This document shows, piece by piece, positions 8,363 through 16,813 of a stretch of DNA of 64,000 nucleotides. The stretch is from assembly GCF_041197575.1 (NCBI RefSeq), contig NZ_JBDKXB010000005.1, positions 183,361-247,360 on the forward strand, written 5' to 3'. Each line of letters begins with the position of its first letter. The first letter of the stretch is position 1. The notes under the pieces are model-generated. The model was given only the letters and a program-made list of their open reading frames with translations. It searched no databases and was not told the origin of the DNA. The stretch is from Thioalkalicoccus limnaeus (GTDB lineage: Bacteria > Pseudomonadota > Gammaproteobacteria > Chromatiales > Chromatiaceae). The position numbers and the translations under genes are program-made.

Positions 8363-8947
8363 TGAAGTCGGCTCGGCCGGGTTTCGATGCGCTGAGCCCT
8401 GCCATCGATGAGCAGCCCATCTCGAGACCGGAGCGCATTCGCTCACGAGCGAACGGGAGCCGGGTTCAGTCGCGATCAGCGACGCAGCACGCAGAAAGTC
8501 GCAAGTTGCGTCTTCGACTGCCGTGCCCGGCGTGTCGTCTCGACCGCGAGGGGCCGTCGAGCAGTGCCAAGGGGGTGGTGCGGCGGCTGGACCTGACCGG
8601 GCCTTTGTGGGAGCCTAGTCGAGCCCCTGGCCGAGGAAAAGCCTACTCGGCAAGCGTGAAAAGGAAGCCACGGATGCACGAGGATGGACACGGAAACAAG
8701 ACCAAGTGACGGATAAGTCGGCACATGGCTGAGTCGGTCGGCGAATCCTCGTGTTATCCCGTGGCTTCTTTCATCCTTCGGGTGCCTTGCATGCGGGCAT
8801 GACAGTCAGGCGGTAGCGACGGTTTGCCGGGGCATGTCGGATCCCTTGTGTTGCCGCCGCCTCGGCCCCGCGTGCGGAACAGGGCGGTGCTGCATTGCCA
8901 GGCATTGGAGCGACGAGGTCAACACCTACTCAAGAGAGGACCTGCAC
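8363..8947. other. Gene-free stretch
   Basis: About 585 bases with no credible gene; the open frames here lack conserved content. It contains the inverted repeat described separately at 8664-8768 and a small TTCGCTC/GAGCGAA hairpin near 8437-8452. The sequence just before 8948 should hold the promoter of the DsrE-family gene. Confidence 0.5.
8664..8768. repeat. Inverted repeat, possible REP/MITE-type element
   Basis: GAAGCCACGG (8664-8673) pairs exactly with CCGTGGCTTC (8759-8768), and pairing continues inward with ATGCACGAGGAT against ATCCTCGTGTTAT with one indel. The left arm continues into GGATGGACACGGA. Phrases of this type recur as dispersed intergenic repeats in some genomes, but I see only this copy here. 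Confidence 0.4.
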
Positions 8948-9322
8948 ATGAAAGCAGCCATTGTGGTGATGTCCGATCCGCAGACCAACAGCGATGAGGC
9001 CCTGGGGCGCGTGTTCAATGCGCTCGGTGTCGCGTACGACTTCAAACAGAACGGGGACGAGGTCACGGTGATTTTCCTTGGCGCCGGTACCCGCTGGGCC
9101 GGGCAGGTGACAAAGGCCGATCACCCGCTGCATGGTATCTACAAGGCGGTCGAGGACAAGGTGGCCGGCGTCTCGGCAACCTGCTCGGATTTCTTTGGCG
9201 CCGCCGCGGACGCCGAGCAGGCCGGCTTCGCGATGCTCACCGACAACGCGGCGCCGGGAACCTCGGGTCTGCCCAGCCTGCGCGCGCTCGCGAGCCAGGG
9301 GTACCAGGTCATGATCTTCTGA
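8948..9322 (+). CDS. DsrE family protein
   Basis: 124 residues of the small alpha/beta DsrE/F-like fold: MKAAIVVMSDP start, a central GVSATCSDFFGAA segment with one Cys, and a C-terminal GYQVMIF strand. Relatives bind or transfer sulfur or act in sulfur trafficking, but this is not the DsrE of the dsrEFH operon (no neighbours dsrF/H), so the role is unknown. The start at 8948 is set by AGAGGA about ten bases upstream; an open frame extends further 5' without conserved residues. It stands alone, after a long gene-free stretch. Confidence 0.75.
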   Translation: MKAAIVVMSDPQTNSDEALGRVFNALGVAYDFKQNGDEVTVIFLGAGTRWAGQVTKADHPLHGIYKAVEDKVAGVSATCSDFFGAAADAEQAGFAMLTDNAAPGTSGLPSLRALASQGYQVMIF

Positions 9323-9632
9323 CGACCCGGCCAGCGCGCCGGTGCCGTGCCGGCGTCACGATGCCGGCCAGTCGCCGGTCCGTCTTGCGCCTTGGCGGTG
9401 ACCGAGGATCCTCGGGGGCACCCGCGCGCCGGTGCCAGCGCTAGATCCCGGCCTCGTTGAGCACCACCAGCTCGCGCTCGGCCGCGGTGATCCGCACGCG
9501 GTAACCGGTGGCGCCCGGTCGAAGGGCTCGTCGATTGTCTCTCGGCATCGCAGCCAAGGGCCCGTTCAATGGCGGGTAGGGCGGCAGGTAGGCACAAAAA
9601 GCGTGCCTGGTCGCTCGTTTACATTGAGCAAT
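9323..9632. other. Gene-free stretch before tRNA-Ser
   Basis: About 310 bases. A short minus-strand frame at 9441-9548 could encode 35 residues ending VVLNEAGI but has no recognisable relatives or ribosome-binding site. No integrase or attachment-site duplicate is visible beside the tRNA. Confidence 0.4.
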
Positions 9633-9722
<90 letters not shown>

Positions 9723-9862
9723 AGTTGGGTGTCGTATCGCCCGAGAGGACGATAGAAGCGGGCTAGTATACCTATCGCCGGCGGTTTTTCCACCCAGACA
9801 TTCGGGCACCTTCGCATCGACCTTCACTGTAGGGTCGCGTGTCTCTGACAACGCCGTCTCCA

Positions 9863-10357
9863 TCAACGCCGTGCGCGAAAGAAGGCGCGCAGGATTTCCG
9901 CGCAGTCCTCGGCCAGCACGCCGCCGACGCAGGTCGTGCGGTGGTTGAAGCGCCCGTCCGATGGCAGCAGGTCGAAGACGCTGCCGCAGGCACCGCCTTT
10001 GGGGTCGCGCGCGCCGAAAACCACATGGGCGACCCGCGCGTGAACGATCGCGCTCGCGCACATCGGGCAGGGTTCCAGCGTCACGTAGAGGCGGGTGCCG
10101 GGAAGGCGATAGTTGCCGACCCGTTGCGCTGCGGCACGCAGTGCGACGATCTCGGCGTGCGCGGTCGGATCCTGCGTGCCGATGGGCCGGTTCCAGCCTT
10201 CGCCGAGGACGATGCCGTCATGGATCAGCACGGCACCGACCGGCACCTCGCCGGCCGCGGCGGCGCGCGCGGCGAGCTCGAGGGCCAGCCGCATGAAGCC
10301 GGTATCGGCGTCCTGGGTCTGGTATGGGTGCTGGTGTGGGGCGTCGATCGTCGTCAT
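9863..10357 (-). CDS. tadA: tRNA-specific adenosine deaminase
   Basis: 164 residues. Zinc deaminase motifs HAEIVALR and PCPMCASAIVHAR hold the catalytic Glu and the His/Cys/Cys zinc ligands. The N-terminal VPVGAVLIHDG and the GACGSVFDLL loop are typical of TadA, which converts A34 to inosine in tRNA-Arg(ACG). It is transcribed in the same direction as, and just upstream of, tRNA-Ser. It is divergent from nrdD, with about 350 bases between. Confidence 0.95.
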   Translation of the reverse strand: MTTIDAPHQHPYQTQDADTGFMRLALELAARAAAAGEVPVGAVLIHDGIVLGEGWNRPIGTQDPTAHAEIVALRAAAQRVGNYRLPGTRLYVTLEPCPMCASAIVHARVAHVVFGARDPKGGACGSVFDLLPSDGRFNHRTTCVGGVLAEDCAEILRAFFRARR

Positions 10358-10617
10358 ACCTGGAGAACCTACGCCTAGACGGCCCGCCGTTCAATCGCGG
10401 CGAGTGCTGAGCCTGTCGCCCGAGACGATCGACGATCTCCGGGGGGCTCGGTCGGTCAATCGGGTTCGGCTGTTGTCCGTCCGTGGGGCAGGTCAGGCAG
10501 CGTCACTGCGTGTGCGATTGCGAGGACGAATCGTGTTTAGCGCGATCGCCAAGTGACCGTTCCCGTTGGCGAAAAAGCGGGTGCCCGTTAGCCCGCTCGC
10601 GGGCGATCGGCTTCGAC

Positions 10618-10631
10618 TTGATTCAGGTCAA
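10618..10631 (+). promoter_or_regulatory. FNR/ANR-type site upstream of nrdD
   Basis: TTGAT-TCAG-GTCAA is a near-perfect match to the FNR consensus TTGAT-N4-ATCAA. Its centre (10624.5) lies 41.5 bases before the start point predicted from the -10 box at 10653-10658, which is the class II activator position. It implies anaerobic induction of nrdD. Confidence 0.72.
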
Positions 10632-10632
10632 T

Positions 10633-10679
10633 ACGCAAGATCTAGCGTTCTCTAGAATACGCGACACAATATCTTGTGT
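10633..10679 (+). promoter_or_regulatory. Two NrdR boxes overlapping the nrdD promoter
   Basis: Two 16-base palindromes, ACGCAAGATCTAGCGT (10633-10648) and ACACAATATCTTGTGT (10664-10679), lie 31 bases apart centre to centre, the tandem spacing known for the NrdR repressor. The second fits the NrdR consensus fully. Between them is a -10 element TAGAAT (10653-10658), so NrdR bound here would cover the promoter and start point. Confidence 0.75.
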
Positions 10680-10707
10680 CGTACTTGACAAAGGGCCGAA
10701 AACCAAG

Positions 10708-12759
10708 ATGGGCGCCTCCGTATCACCGATTGCCACTTTGCCGACGCGCGTTCGCAAGCGTGACGGGCAAGTCGTCGACTTCGATGCCGCGAAGATCGAG
10801 TCGGCCATCTTGCGTGCCGGTCAGGCGAGCGGCGAGTTCGGCGCGCTCGAGGCGACACTGCTGACGGCCCAGGTCGTCAAGGTCCTGGCGCATCGCTTCG
10901 ATGCCGGACGCTTGCCCGATATCGAGGCGATTCAGGATGTCGTCGAGCAGACGCTGATCGCGGCGAACCATTTCGGCACCGCGCGTGGCTACATCGTCTA
11001 TCGCGAGCAGCACCATAAGCTGCGCGCCGATCGCCGGACGCTGGTCGACGTGGCCGGCTCGATCAACGAGTATCTGGACCGCTCGGATTGGCGCGTCGCG
11101 GCCAACGCGAACCAGGGCTATTCGCTCGGCGGCCTGATCCTGAACACGTCCGGGAAGATGATCGCCAATTACTGGCTGTCGCATGTCTACCCACCGGAGA
11201 TCGGCGCTGCGCATCGCGATGGCGATATCCATATCCACGACCTGGACATGCTGGCGGGCTACTGCGCCGGCTGGTCGCTGCGCACGCTGCTTAACGAGGG
11301 GCTCAACGGCGTGCCAGGCAAGGTCGAGGCGAGCGCGCCGAAGCACATGTCGTCGGCGATCGGTCAAATCGTCAACTTTCTCGGCACGCTGCAAAACGAG
11401 TGGGCCGGTGCCCAGGCCTTCTCGAGCTTCGATACCTACATGGCGCCCTTCGTGCGCCGCGATGGGCTCGACTATCCACAGGTCAAGCAGGCGATCCAGG
11501 AGCTGATCTACAACCTGAATGTTCCGTCGCGCTGGGGGTGCCAGACACCCTTCACGAATCTGACTTTCGATTGGGTGTGCCCGGAGGACCTGCGCGAGCA
11601 GGTGCCGGTGATCGCCGGCGAGGAGCAGCCTTTCTGCTATGGCGATCTCCAGGCCGAGATGGACCTGATCAACCGGGCCTACATCGAGGTCATGACCGAA
11701 GGGGATGCGAAGGGGCGGATCTTCACCTTCCCGATTCCGACCTACAACATCACGCCGGACTTCCCGTGGGAGAGCCCGAACGCCGACCGGCTCTTCGAGA
11801 TGACCGCCAAGTACGGCCTGCCGTACTTTCAGAACTTCGTCAATTCGGAGTTGACGCCGAACATGGTGCGCTCGATGTGCTGCCGGCTGCAGCTCGATCT
11901 GCGCGAGCTCCTGAAGCGGGGCAATGGCCTGTTCGGTTCGGCCGAGCAGACCGGCTCGCTCGGCGTGGTGACGATCAACTGCGCGCGCCTCGGCTACCAG
12001 CACAAGGGCGACGAGAACGCGTTGATCGCGCAGCTCGACCGGTTGCTCGAGATCGCCCGCAACAGCCTGGAGATCAAGCGCAAGGTCATACAGCGGCACA
12101 TGGATGCCGGCCTCTTTCCCTACACGAAACGCTACTTGGGGACCCTGCGCAACCATTTCTCGACGATCGGCGTGAACGGCATCAACGAACTGATCCGCAA
12201 CTTCACCGATGACCGCGAGGACATCACGACCCTTTGGGGCCATGCCTTCGCGTGTCGCCTGCTCGACCATGTCCGGGCGCGGATGGTCGCCTTCCAGGAA
12301 GAGACGGGGCACATGTACAACCTGGAGGCGACGCCGGCCGAGGGGACCACGTACCGTTTTGCCCGCGAGGACCGCAAGCGTTTTCCGGGCATCCTTCAAG
12401 CCGGCAATGACGAGGCCCCCTATTACACGAACAGCTCGCAGTTGCCGGTTGGTTTCACCGACGACCCGTTCGAGGCGCTGACCCGGCAGGAGGCGCTGCA
12501 GTCGAAATACACCGGCGGTACGGTGCTGCATCTGTACATGAGCGAGCAGATCTCGAGCATCGAGGCCTGCAAACGGTTGGTGCGCCGCGCCTTGACCAAC
12601 TTCCGGTTGCCCTATGTCACCGTGACGCCGGTCTTTTCGATTTGCCCGCGGCACGGCTACATCAGCGGCGAGCACGAGTTCTGTCCGAAGTGCGATCAGG
12701 AGCTGATCGCGAAGAAGCGTTCGGAGGCCCTGATCCAGGAGGCCTGCGGTGGGCATTAG
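10708..12759 (+). CDS. nrdD: Anaerobic ribonucleoside-triphosphate reductase, catalytic part without glycyl-radical tail
   Basis: 683 residues. The N-terminus is an ATP-cone (RVRKRDGQVVDFDAAKIESA...). The reductase core follows, with a Cys-Cys pair in SMCCRLQLDL and NSSQLPVGF. The C-terminus is a zinc-site-like CPRHGYISGEHEFCPKCDQEL, and the protein then ends at a TAG stop (12757-12759) without the glycyl-radical motif found at the end of whole NrdD proteins. That motif is encoded by the next small gene, in the same reading frame. The start at 10708 gives the family N-terminus; the ribosome-binding site is weak. An FNR site and two NrdR boxes precede it. Confidence 0.93.
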   Translation: MGASVSPIATLPTRVRKRDGQVVDFDAAKIESAILRAGQASGEFGALEATLLTAQVVKVLAHRFDAGRLPDIEAIQDVVEQTLIAANHFGTARGYIVYREQHHKLRADRRTLVDVAGSINEYLDRSDWRVAANANQGYSLGGLILNTSGKMIANYWLSHVYPPEIGAAHRDGDIHIHDLDMLAGYCAGWSLRTLLNEGLNGVPGKVEASAPKHMSSAIGQIVNFLGTLQNEWAGAQAFSSFDTYMAPFVRRDGLDYPQVKQAIQELIYNLNVPSRWGCQTPFTNLTFDWVCPEDLREQVPVIAGEEQPFCYGDLQAEMDLINRAYIEVMTEGDAKGRIFTFPIPTYNITPDFPWESPNADRLFEMTAKYGLPYFQNFVNSELTPNMVRSMCCRLQLDLRELLKRGNGLFGSAEQTGSLGVVTINCARLGYQHKGDENALIAQLDRLLEIARNSLEIKRKVIQRHMDAGLFPYTKRYLGTLRNHFSTIGVNGINELIRNFTDDREDITTLWGHAFACRLLDHVRARMVAFQEETGHMYNLEATPAEGTTYRFAREDRKRFPGILQAGNDEAPYYTNSSQLPVGFTDDPFEALTRQEALQSKYTGGTVLHLYMSEQISSIEACKRLVRRALTNFRLPYVTVTPVFSICPRHGYISGEHEFCPKCDQELIAKKRSEALIQEACGGH

Positions 12760-12810
12760 AGCATGGCCCGAATCGATCGAAACAACGAAACCATCCAGGA
12801 GGAAGCACAG

Positions 12811-12999
12811 ATGAAACAAGCCGAGTCGATCTTGTTGCGCGATGAAGAACGCACCCGTTGCGAGGTGTGGACGAGGGTGATGGGTTATCACCGCCCGGTG
12901 TCGGCCTTCAATGCGGGCAAGCGGTCCGAGCACCACGAGCGTTGCTACTTCGTCGAGGAGCCGCGTGGCCATCGCGTTTCCGAGCGGGTTGCGGCCTAG
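12811..12999 (+). CDS. Separate glycyl-radical subunit of the class III ribonucleotide reductase
   Basis: 62 residues. The segment RCEVWTRVMGYHRPVSAFNA corresponds to the C-terminal glycyl-radical loop of NrdD; Gly25 in RVMGY is the likely radical site, followed by the conserved AFNAGK. A strong ribosome-binding site (AGGAGGAA) stands before the ATG at 12811. It lies in the same frame as nrdD, and the frame between the nrdD TAG and this ATG is open, so amber readthrough would give a full-length NrdD. The strong ribosome-binding site favours separate synthesis and assembly with the large part. Short stand-alone glycyl-radical proteins of this kind occur in some other proteobacteria to my knowledge. 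Confidence 0.82.
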   Translation: MKQAESILLRDEERTRCEVWTRVMGYHRPVSAFNAGKRSEHHERCYFVEEPRGHRVSERVAA

Positions 13000-13169
13000 G
13001 TTTCTCTGTTGCCGTGGCGATTTCCAATCGCTGGGCGATCTCGATGAGTCGTGCCGGAGAGGTGGCGCATCGAGCATCGAACGCAATCCTTCCCGAGCGG
13101 TGAACGGCCTTGCTTGCCGCCGGGACGCATCCTCGAGGGCGGCTGTCGGCGGATTAGGAGGTAAGGAAG

Positions 13170-13910
13170 ATGACGGTCTTGGCGCGTGCTGCGGCGCCGG
13201 TCGACTCGGTGGCCTGTCCGCGCCCGCCTGCGCGCCACGATGCATGGCAGGTGGCGGGGCTGACGCCGCTGACGACGATCGATTTTCCGGGGGAGTTGGC
13301 GGCGGTCCTGTTTGGTCCGGGTTGTCCGTGGCGTTGTCGCTACTGCCACAACGGGCATCTAGCGGCGGATTCGGACGGTCCGCGAATCGAATGGTCGGAG
13401 ATCCGCTCCTTTCTCGAGTCACGTCGCGGGCTGCTCGACGCGGTCGTGTTCAGCGGCGGCGAACCGACGGCACAATCGGGTCTCGCGGTCGCCATGGCCG
13501 AGGTCAAGGGGCTCGGCTTCAAGGTCGGTCTGCACACGGCCGGCCCCTATCCGGAACGGCTGCCGGCCTTGCTGCCCTGGCTCGATTGGGTCGGTCTCGA
13601 CATCAAGGCCCTGCCTGAAGACTATCCAGCCATCACCGGTGTGCCGGGCTCCGGGGAGCCGGCGTGGCGCAGTCTGCACCTGTTCCTGGAGGCGGGAACG
13701 CCGATGCAGGTGCGCACGACCATGATGCCTGCTTGGCGGGCTGATGACCTGAAGCCTCTGGTCGATCGCCTCGCTGATGCGGGCGTCACGCATTTCCGCA
13801 TGCAGCCGTTGCGCGCGGCGATGGCGCTCGATCCGGCCATCGTCGAGGCCGGTGATTGGGAGGTGCCAGAGGCGGCGCGTGGATACTGTGCTGCCTTGTT
13901 CGCTCCCTGA
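13170..13910 (+). CDS. nrdG: Anaerobic ribonucleotide reductase activating protein (radical SAM)
   Basis: 246 residues. The radical-SAM motif is CPWRCRYC with the SAM-binding VFSGGEPTAQ; LTPLTTIDFPGELAAVLFGPGC before it is typical of NrdG-type activases. It would generate the glycyl radical on the 62-residue partner encoded just upstream. TAGGAGGTAAGGAAG before the ATG is a strong ribosome-binding site. About 170 featureless bases separate it from the radical-tail gene. The C-terminal half is longer than E. coli NrdG (154 residues), as in the other subgroup of these activases. Confidence 0.9.
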   Translation: MTVLARAAAPVDSVACPRPPARHDAWQVAGLTPLTTIDFPGELAAVLFGPGCPWRCRYCHNGHLAADSDGPRIEWSEIRSFLESRRGLLDAVVFSGGEPTAQSGLAVAMAEVKGLGFKVGLHTAGPYPERLPALLPWLDWVGLDIKALPEDYPAITGVPGSGEPAWRSLHLFLEAGTPMQVRTTMMPAWRADDLKPLVDRLADAGVTHFRMQPLRAAMALDPAIVEAGDWEVPEAARGYCAALFAP

Positions 13911-14014
13911 TCGGCAAAATCCGGTGGAACGGGCACCCTGGCGGGCCAGCCGGTTAAATTAGTATCCTCGCCTTCTCCGCCAGCCTTGCCGCGCGGCTTC
14001 GTTAGGCCGCTGCC

Positions 14015-16813
14015 ATGGAAATGACCTCGATGAAAGACGCCGCCGATGCCCTCGCTCGCGATATCCAGTTGTTCACCGCCCTGCTCGCCGAGGTCTTGCG
14101 TGAGCACAGCCGCAAGCGGGTGCTCGTGATCGTCGAGCGCTTGCGTGACGGCTTCGTGACCTTGCGCGCCGAGGATGACCCGGAACTGCGCGCGAAGCTG
14201 ATGAAGCGCATCGACGGACTCGATCCCCAAACGCTGAGCGAGGTCATTCGCGCCTTCAATATCTATTTCGGTCTGGTGAACACGGTCGAGGAGGTCCACG
14301 CCCATCTGCGGCGGCTGGCGCAGGTCAGCGCCGGCGGACCCTTGTGGATCGGCTCGTTCGATCAGGCGGTGCGGGAGTTGAAGACGGACGGCCTGAGCCC
14401 GCAGCAGGTCCAGGGACTGCTGGATCACCTGATCTATCTGCCGGTCTTCACGGCGCACCCGACCGAGGCGAAGCGGCGCACGATTCTCGAGACCTTCCGC
14501 CGCATCTTTCTGATCGCCCAGGATCTGCACAAGCGGCGCCTGAACGACGAGGAGCTCGAGGAACGGCTCCAGGCGATCATGGCCGAGATACAGATCCTGT
14601 GGAAGACCGACGAGGTCCGTGTTCACAAACCGCAGGTCACCGATGAGGTTCGTCAAGGCCTGTATTTCTTCCGGGAGTCCTTGTTCGACGCGGTTCCGGA
14701 GGTCTACCGCAATCTGGAGCGCGCGGTGCGCCGGGCCTACGGGCCGGATACCGGACTGCGCGTGCCGAGTTTCATCCGCTTCGGTTCGTGGATCGGTGGT
14801 GACCGTGATGGCAACCCGTTCGTGAAGCCCGAGACGACGGAGCTGGCGATCCGGATGCATCACGAACTGGTTCTGGAGCTGCATCTGGACCGCGTCCGCG
14901 GTCTCCTTCGGAGGTTGAGCCATTCGGACACGCTGTGCCGGCCATCCCCGGCCTTCCTGGACAGTCTCGACGCCGATGAGGATTACTGGGTCGATACGAT
15001 GGGCCAGAGCCTGCGCCGCTATACGAATGAACCCTATCGGCGCAAGCTCGCGATCATCCGACACCGGTTGGAGGCCAATCTGGCGCGGGTGCGGGCGCGC
15101 ATCGCCGGAAACCCCGATGACCGACCGGCCGGATATGCCGAGGTCAGCGAGTTCTTGGCCGACCTGTACTTGATTCGCGATTCGCTGATCAGTCATGGGG
15201 ATGCGAACGCCGCGGCAGGTCCCTTGCAGGACCTGATCCGGCTGGCCGAAACCTTCGGTTTCCATCTCGTTCATCTCGATCTGAGGCAAGAGTCGCGCCG
15301 GCACACGGAGGCGGTCACCGAGCTCTTCGCGCGCCAACCCGGGGCGCCTTACTATCAGGCCTTCAGCGAGGATCAGAAACTGGTCGCGTTGGGTGAGGCG
15401 ATCGCGCACCCGCATCCGTTCGTGATCGATAAGGGCACGCTGACGCCGGCCACGCGCGAGACCATCGAGGTCTTCGAGGTCATCGCGCGGATGCGCGCGG
15501 AGATCAGCCCGGATGTCTTCGGGGCGTACGTCGTTTCGATGACGCATTCGGCCAGCCATGTGATGGAGGTCATGTTGCTGGCGCGTCTCGCCGGCCTCGT
15601 CGGCCGCGATCCAAGCGGCTGGTTCTGCCAGATTCATGTCTCCCCGCTGTTCGAGACGATCGAGGACCTCGGACAGATCGACCGGGTCATGGCCAGCCTG
15701 TTCGACGATCCCACCTATCGGGCTTTGGTCAAGGCGTCCGGTAACCAGCAGGAGGTCATGCTCGGTTACTCGGATTCGTGCAAGGATGGCGGTATCCTGG
15801 CCTCGGCGTGGAAGCTCTATGAGGCGCAGAAGAAGGTCATCGCCCTGGCGGATGATCGCGGGGTGTCGTGCCGGCTGTTCCACGGCCGTGGCGGCACCGT
15901 GGGGCGCGGTGGCGGGCCGACCTACGAGGCGATTTTGGCTCAGCCCGTTGACACGGTGCATGGCCAGATCAAGGTGACCGAGCAGGGTGAGGTCTTGTCC
16001 TACCGCTATGCCAATCCGGAGACGGCGCGCTATGAACTGACGCTGGCGATCAGTGGCCTGCTCAAGGCGAGCCGTTGCCTGATCGAGGAGCCGGAACCGG
16101 AGCGGCGGGATTATCTGGCGATCCTCGACGAACTGGCGCGGTTCGGTGAAGAGGCTTACCGTGACCTGGTCGACGAGACCGAGGGGCTGCTCGATTATTT
16201 CTACCAGGTCACGCCGGTCGATGCCATCGCGTTGCTGAACATCGGCTCGCGGCCATCCCACCGGCAGGACGCGGATCGTTCGTTGGCGTCGATTCGCGCG
16301 ATTCCCTGGGTCTTCGGTTGGGCGCAGGCGCGGCATACGTTGCCGGCCTGGTATGGCCTCGGTCGAGCCCTGGAGCGCTGGCGCAACAACGATGTCGAAC
16401 GCCTCGCCAAACTCCAGCGCATGTACCAGGAGTGGCCCTTTTTCCGCGCCTTGCTGAGCAACACCCAGATGTCGCTGTTCAAGGCCGAGATGACGATCGC
16501 GCGGGAGTACCTCCGGTTGGCCCGTGATCAAGGCCGCGCCCGCGCGATCTACGACAAGATCCAGGCCGAATACCAGCGCACGCTGACCCAGGTGCTCAAC
16601 GTCGCCGGCCTGCATGGCCTGATGGAGGAGACGCCGGATTTGCGGTCGTCGTTGGCGGGACGCAACATCTACCTGGACCCGCTGAACCACATCCAGATCG
16701 CCGTGCTCGAGCGGTACCGCCGCGAGCCATCCGACGAGGCTCGGGAACAGTGGCTGGACCCATTGCTGCGTTCGATCAATGCGATCGCCGGCGGGATGCG
16801 CAATACCGGCTGA
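14015..16813 (+). CDS. ppc: Phosphoenolpyruvate carboxylase
   Basis: 932 residues, the normal length. It catalyses PEP plus bicarbonate to oxaloacetate, refilling the TCA cycle. Active-site motifs are all present: VFTAHPTEAKRRT (catalytic His), GYSDSCKDGG, FHGRGGTVGRGGGP and the C-terminal GGMRNTG. The stop overlaps the dusB start by one base (TGATG), suggesting coupling with the downstream genes. An ATG at 14030 is an alternative start. Confidence 0.97.
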   Translation: MEMTSMKDAADALARDIQLFTALLAEVLREHSRKRVLVIVERLRDGFVTLRAEDDPELRAKLMKRIDGLDPQTLSEVIRAFNIYFGLVNTVEEVHAHLRRLAQVSAGGPLWIGSFDQAVRELKTDGLSPQQVQGLLDHLIYLPVFTAHPTEAKRRTILETFRRIFLIAQDLHKRRLNDEELEERLQAIMAEIQILWKTDEVRVHKPQVTDEVRQGLYFFRESLFDAVPEVYRNLERAVRRAYGPDTGLRVPSFIRFGSWIGGDRDGNPFVKPETTELAIRMHHELVLELHLDRVRGLLRRLSHSDTLCRPSPAFLDSLDADEDYWVDTMGQSLRRYTNEPYRRKLAIIRHRLEANLARVRARIAGNPDDRPAGYAEVSEFLADLYLIRDSLISHGDANAAAGPLQDLIRLAETFGFHLVHLDLRQESRRHTEAVTELFARQPGAPYYQAFSEDQKLVALGEAIAHPHPFVIDKGTLTPATRETIEVFEVIARMRAEISPDVFGAYVVSMTHSASHVMEVMLLARLAGLVGRDPSGWFCQIHVSPLFETIEDLGQIDRVMASLFDDPTYRALVKASGNQQEVMLGYSDSCKDGGILASAWKLYEAQKKVIALADDRGVSCRLFHGRGGTVGRGGGPTYEAILAQPVDTVHGQIKVTEQGEVLSYRYANPETARYELTLAISGLLKASRCLIEEPEPERRDYLAILDELARFGEEAYRDLVDETEGLLDYFYQVTPVDAIALLNIGSRPSHRQDADRSLASIRAIPWVFGWAQARHTLPAWYGLGRALERWRNNDVERLAKLQRMYQEWPFFRALLSNTQMSLFKAEMTIAREYLRLARDQGRARAIYDKIQAEYQRTLTQVLNVAGLHGLMEETPDLRSSLAGRNIYLDPLNHIQIAVLERYRREPSDEAREQWLDPLLRSINAIAGGMRNTG

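Noticed and set aside
8811..8822. GGCGGTAGCGAC, close to the ops (RfaH) element
   Set aside because: It lies before a small DsrE-family gene, not a long polysaccharide operon, and the last bases do not fit.
10723..13422. An 899-codon open frame antisense to nrdD and the activase start
   Set aside because: Shadow of nrdD with low-complexity His/Arg-rich product and no conserved motif.
13622..16690. A 1022-codon open frame antisense to ppc
   Set aside because: It mirrors a certain gene codon by codon, its product has no domain pattern, and long antisense frames are expected in GC-rich DNA.
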